DNA of 64,000 nt from CG2-30-44-17 sp964344725 (lineage in GTDB: Bacteria; Patescibacteriota; Gracilibacteria; UBA1369; UBA12470), in NCBI GenBank assembly GCA_964344725.1, contig CAYFOI010000001.1, positions 72,500-136,499 on the forward strand. Reading direction: 5' to 3'. A program made the position numbers and the translations under genes. The notes beneath the pieces are model-generated. The model did not search any database and was not told the DNA's origin. It was given only the letters and a program-made list of their open reading frames with translations. Positions within the stretch are counted from its first letter, which is position 1, and each line of letters opens with the position of its first letter. Below, piece by piece: positions 60,760-64,000 of the stretch.

Positions 60760-61496
60760 GGAAGAAATACCCCGTTTTAGTTGTCATACCTCACGCCTCC
60801 ACATTTGTTCCTATAGACTTACGGAGGATGATGACGCTTACCGATCGAGAGATTGAACAAGCGAGTGACCTATATACCGATGAGATTTTTGATTTATCAA
60901 ATGCTCATATAGTCAAAGCTAAACTTTCACGGTTGGTAGCGGATGTTAACAGAGCTCCTGATGATATTGAAATAAAATACCAGCTTTATCACGATGGCGT
61001 AGTTGTGCATGTGGATGAGTTTGGCAAGCCGATTTACAAAGAACCTCCACCTATGGAAGAAATTTTTGAGCGGGTTACCAAATATCACGAGCCTTTTCAT
61101 CAAGAAATTGAAAAGCTTGCTCCAAAAATGAAGTTTCTGATTGATGCTCATTCACTTTTGAGTACTGGCCCTTCAACTCGACATGATGCTGGAGAGAAGC
61201 GAGCAGATATTGTTTTGGGGAACCGAGATTATACGACGTGTTCCAGAGATATGACCATTAAAATCATGCATTTCTTTGAAGAAAGAGGTTTTAGTGTCGC
61301 CGTTAATGACCCATATTCTGGCAAATATATACTTGGTTATCACTGCTCACGAAGGAAGCTTCCAGGGATTCAAGTGGAAGTTAACCGCAAACTATACATG
61401 AATCAAAAAACACTTGCCCGCAAAGAAGAGGGGATTAAGCGTTTGCGCGCAGTTATGCGCGATTTAGTTGATATGATTGGGGAGAAATTGTTTTGA
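60756..61496 (+). CDS. N-formylglutamate amidohydrolase-like protein
   Basis: 246 aa from the ATG at 60756, in an ATGA overlap with the GCL-like gene; the frame's earlier ATG (60738) is inside that gene. 'VVIPHASTFVPIDLR' (Zn His), 'DLYTDEIFD', 'VADVNRAPDD' and 'FLIDAHSLLSTGPS' are the NFGAH motifs (metal ligands and Arg). Family members hydrolyse N-acyl-Glu amides; the natural substrate here is unknown, but operon coupling to a gamma-glutamyl ligase is striking. Confidence 0.85.
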   Translation: MRKKYPVLVVIPHASTFVPIDLRRMMTLTDREIEQASDLYTDEIFDLSNAHIVKAKLSRLVADVNRAPDDIEIKYQLYHDGVVVHVDEFGKPIYKEPPPMEEIFERVTKYHEPFHQEIEKLAPKMKFLIDAHSLLSTGPSTRHDAGEKRADIVLGNRDYTTCSRDMTIKIMHFFEERGFSVAVNDPYSGKYILGYHCSRRKLPGIQVEVNRKLYMNQKTLARKEEGIKRLRAVMRDLVDMIGEKLF

Positions 61497-61499
61497 TTT

Positions 61500-61722
61500 C
61501 CCTACACAGTGAAAAGCGGTTCGGTTTTTGTTTCAATGGGGGATCGTTTCATTTTCTACGAAATTCCTCACATTGTTTGCTTCGCAAAAATGTTCGGGAT
61601 TTCTTAAAAATGCTTGTCCGCTAGGCCGATTGTGCAAAACCGGCTTCGCTCCCAAACGCGATTCTCGCCACTACCTTGGAGCCCCACCTGGGAGGAAGTT
61701 CGAACTGGGATTACGAAATGTT
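61500..61722. repeat. Intergenic stretch with hairpins and 32-bp direct repeat copy 2 (61677-61708)
   Basis: Copy 2 of the direct repeat ('tggagccccacctgggagga' plus 'agttcgaactgg') lies at 61677-61708. Two imperfect stems (61560-61604 and 61623-61644) precede it. I see no gene here; the open frame at 61528 has no protein-like features. Confidence 0.55.
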
Positions 61723-61723
61723 T

Positions 61724-62947
61724 TTACCCTATATTTTCCCAAAAACACTTCTGGCAATAGACCGTGTAAGGAGCATCTTTAGGATATGTAGCAAGCATTG
61801 ACTCATTACATTTGCTACAAGTACGCTTGTAAAGTTTTCTCTCGTTCCTAAGAGCCATTCTTTGCCTGTGACGACATGCTGGGCAATAAATTGGAATCGA
61901 AAGCCCTTTCACGTCATATATTTTTTGTTCTTGTTGTATGACATTAAAGTTTTTACTGCAACATTTGCATTTAAGAGTATTCATATTGCTATTTTTAAGA
62001 TTTAAATCAGTTTGAATAACACTGTCTTCTTCTTGTTCCCATCTGTTTGCTTCGTAATTTGAAACGAAATAAAGAGACATATCGTAGCGTCCTTGTTCCA
62101 TAAGTTCGTTTTTTATTTCTGCTACTCTCACATAGTATTCTTCTGGCGAATAAGACTTATTTAATATGTGATACTCTTTGTTTGAAAGATAAACACAACC
62201 AAAACAGTGTTTTAAACTTTTTGAGTAAGCACAAAACTCACTATCATTGCATAAATCTGTGTGCATCAAGAAGTTGCAGTTGTAATTCAAAGGAGCTTGG
62301 ACACAGGAATAACACAGTTCAGCCTCAAAACAGACAGTCATGTCCAAACAATCCTTGTTACCATTGCACTCAATATTGTAAGTGCAATCTTCCATATTGA
62401 ATGCGTCGTAACATTGATAGCAATTTTTTGATTCTGATAAATTGTCTCCAATGCAATCTTCAGTTTTGTAATGATGGATGCCTAAATTAGGTATATTTAT
62501 TTGAAGAGCTTGGCTTGGATCAATCTTCAAGATCTGTTTTTTATATTCATCTTCTGTAAATTGTTCATTGAAGATACAGTATTTTTTTCGATACAATCCC
62601 TTGCATCCAAAACATTTTTCGCAGCTATAACAGTCTTCACAATAGTCACATTCGGAGCAGTTTGAACAATGTTTGCTATTGGAGACCATATAGCAATTGA
62701 CACAATCATTGCACTCTACACACCATTGGCAGGACACACAAAACGTGAGGTCACTAGAATTTGAACATTTGCGGGAATAGCGAGAGTAATAAGTGTCCTC
62801 GCAATAAAATACACAAAAGCAGTAATAACAATTTTTTGATTTGATCGCAGTGTCTGCATAATCGCAATTCTCAGAATTGACTTGCTTCACGTTGTAACGA
62901 GGACTTTCAAGAAGTAGTTTTTGGAAGTCATGAATAAAATCTGTCAT
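61724..62947 (-). CDS. Cys-rich multi-zinc-ribbon protein (CPR-type, often mislabelled CaiB/BaiF), 407 aa
   Basis: Residues about 20-280 hold dozens of Cys in patterns such as 'CYYCFCVFYCEDTYY', 'CVECNDCVNCYMVSNSKHC' and 'CEDCYSCEKCFGCKGL', followed by 'KKYCIFNEQFTEDEYKKQI'. The last 90 residues contain two CxxC zinc ribbons (CKCC, CPAC, CSKC, CQKC). Proteins of this type are frequent in CPR genomes. The Cys repeats could form a metal-rich beta-helix. Function unknown. Confidence 0.75.
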   Translation of the reverse strand: MTDFIHDFQKLLLESPRYNVKQVNSENCDYADTAIKSKNCYYCFCVFYCEDTYYSRYSRKCSNSSDLTFCVSCQWCVECNDCVNCYMVSNSKHCSNCSECDYCEDCYSCEKCFGCKGLYRKKYCIFNEQFTEDEYKKQILKIDPSQALQINIPNLGIHHYKTEDCIGDNLSESKNCYQCYDAFNMEDCTYNIECNGNKDCLDMTVCFEAELCYSCVQAPLNYNCNFLMHTDLCNDSEFCAYSKSLKHCFGCVYLSNKEYHILNKSYSPEEYYVRVAEIKNELMEQGRYDMSLYFVSNYEANRWEQEEDSVIQTDLNLKNSNMNTLKCKCCSKNFNVIQQEQKIYDVKGLSIPIYCPACRHRQRMALRNERKLYKRTCSKCNESMLATYPKDAPYTVYCQKCFWENIG

Positions 62948-63052
62948 AATTTTAAATTAAATAATGACTTATATTTTGATGTAGATCGCGCAATATGTCA
63001 ATTCTGATCGAACATTTTATGTGGAAACCATGGCTAGGATACGACTTACTCC

Positions 63053-63081
63053 TTGAAAAACCGCATTTTTCATGCTATTAT
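63053..63081 (+). promoter_or_regulatory. Predicted promoter for the TrmB-like regulator
   Basis: TTGAAA (63053-63058), 17 bases, TATTAT (63076-63081); it places the start at ATG 63107 rather than at the TTG at 63053. Confidence 0.55.
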
Positions 63082-63106
63082 TTTTGTAGAAATCCAATCT
63101 ACATTT

Positions 63107-63886
63107 ATGTTGAATCAGGCTGATTACAACCGTGTCGTCGCATTGCTCAAGCAATTTGAATGCAATCCACAAGAGGTGGATATATACATACAATGCCTAC
63201 AAATTCCACCCTCCTCTGTACAAGTAATTGCAAATAAACTTAAAAGGAACCGCGTCACTGTTCACAGTGCAGTTGATCAACTCATAGAGAAGGGGCTCCT
63301 TTACCAGACCAGGAAAGGGAAAAAACGACTAATTGGCGCTGAACCACCTGAAACCCTTTCAAATCTTTTACAGAAAAAGGAGAATGAACTTCAGTTAATG
63401 AGCGCGAATATAGATTATGTGACCAAACTTTTAACTTCGATTCAGCCTCAGGATAGGAGTGTCCCTACTGTGAAATTTTATGAGGGGATTGATGGGTTTA
63501 AAAAAATGCTGGAAGAAACTCTAAAGACAAAGAGGGAGGTTCTGGTTTTTTCGTATGTCGAACTTTTGGCCAAGCTACTCAAGCCAGATTATTTGGAAAA
63601 TTATTTCAAAAGAAGAGCAAAAAAAAGTATCCATACGCGTTTGATTTTCCCAAATTGTAGTTTTGCAAAAAGAGTCATGCGTAAATCTAATGAATACAAA
63701 ATACAAGTTCGCTTGTTACCACCTGAATTTGTGTGGCAATCAGGTATTTTTGCATGGGATAATAAACTCGCTATCCTTTCTTATACAGAACAGAAATTAA
63801 CCTGCACCATTATTGAAAACAATGATATCTCAGAGTTTTATCGTAATGTTATTTTTGAGTTGGCTTGGAGACAAGCAAAACCTTAG
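63107..63886 (+). CDS. TrmB-family transcriptional regulator-like protein, 259 aa
   Basis: Start at 63107 (MLNQADYNRVVALLKQFE). An N-terminal winged HTH (about residues 5-75) contains 'VDIYIQCLQIPPSSVQVIAN' and 'RVTVHSAVDQLIEKGLLYQT', typical of TrmB/ArsR-like proteins. The C-terminal part (about 110-259), 'TVKFYEGIDGFKKMLEETL' and 'REVLVFSY', matches the TrmB-type phospholipase-D-like ligand domain. Target unknown; it is divergent from the Cys-rich gene. Confidence 0.8.
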   Translation: MLNQADYNRVVALLKQFECNPQEVDIYIQCLQIPPSSVQVIANKLKRNRVTVHSAVDQLIEKGLLYQTRKGKKRLIGAEPPETLSNLLQKKENELQLMSANIDYVTKLLTSIQPQDRSVPTVKFYEGIDGFKKMLEETLKTKREVLVFSYVELLAKLLKPDYLENYFKRRAKKSIHTRLIFPNCSFAKRVMRKSNEYKIQVRLLPPEFVWQSGIFAWDNKLAILSYTEQKLTCTIIENNDISEFYRNVIFELAWRQAKP

Positions 63887-64000
63887 TACCCCACCCCTCA
63901 ACTCACTATATTTCCAGTTCGATCCTTGCGTCACCAGTACGCTTGCGAGACCGTTCATTTTCGGGTGCGTAGAAATGCGAAATTTGCTTTAGTGTAAGCC

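Noticed and set aside
61528..61782. Open frame after the amidohydrolase-like gene
   Set aside because: No protein-like composition, overlaps the direct repeat and the end of the Cys-rich gene, and has no recognisable start signal.

Overview
The window (about 41-42% GC by eye, standard stop codons, dense gene packing, many lineage-specific ORFs) looks like a chromosome segment of a Candidate Phyla Radiation / Patescibacteria-type bacterium. The strongest taxonomic hints are the short versions of TsaB and RsmI, a large Cys-rich protein of a type common in CPR genomes, several SLH-domain surface proteins and genes mostly lacking a Shine-Dalgarno sequence. TGA is used as a stop: thrC ends in TGA inside an ATGA overlap with ilvD. 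That argues against the recoded Gracilibacteria/Absconditabacteria. A Peregrinibacteria-like organism is my best guess, because the window carries a branched-chain amino-acid operon that most CPR bacteria lack. This placement is inference.

Layout. 0-20.5 kb is housekeeping mixed with surface and orphan genes: RecJ tail, DHH phosphoesterase, YebC, malic enzyme, SLH protein, thioredoxin-like lipoprotein, HisS, TsaD, CCA-adding enzyme, an MGMT-like domain, a bactofilin-like membrane protein, RlmD, RlmH, CapA, SdpI and a beta-CASP RNase. 20.6-28.5 kb is a branched-chain amino-acid operon: leader peptide and attenuator, a small frameshifted gene, thrC fused to a LeuA-type regulatory domain, ilvD, ilvB, ilvN, ridA, ilvC. 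28.5-38.4 kb holds a cation/proton antiporter, a methyltransferase-like protein, a Fic protein with its own operator, tRNA-Gly, cysteine desulfidase, PNPase, S15 and a Ca-binding-type lipoprotein. 38.5-47 kb holds CorA, membrane proteins, LeuS, a RelBE-type toxin-antitoxin pair, a pilin-like protein, RsmI and TsaB. 47-59 kb is a cell-envelope region: a 1053-residue amidase/SpoIID protein, thioredoxin, RNase HI, a lipoprotein, a methyltransferase, a CsaB-like pyruvyltransferase, Hsp20, a lipoprotein with 16 Trp/Tyr/Cys repeats and an SLH protein with a metallopeptidase-like end. 59-64 kb holds a glutamate-cysteine-ligase-like plus N-formylglutamate-amidohydrolase-like pair, the Cys-rich protein and a TrmB-type regulator.

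The most notable features are the following. (1) The ilv operon appears to be controlled at two levels: a 19-residue Ile/Leu-rich leader peptide with mutually exclusive hairpins, and a LeuA allosteric-type domain fused to threonine synthase. (2) A 69-bp palindromic repeat is translated in frame just after the starts of both ilvD and ilvB, with a compensatory base change in its stem. (3) CIRCE-like operators precede hsp20 and trxA. (4) Several families of short intergenic repeats occur, including CTA-rich arrays that often supply the stop codons of neighbouring genes, and nested hairpin cassettes. (5) The 16-repeat YWWDC lipoprotein resembles no family I know.

All calls come from reading the sequence; no searches were run. 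Enzyme names rest on recognised motifs. Promoters were found by eye as -35/-10 matches and are predictions. The only gene-free stretch over 300 bases is 20526-21068, which holds the attenuator and the frameshifted gene.
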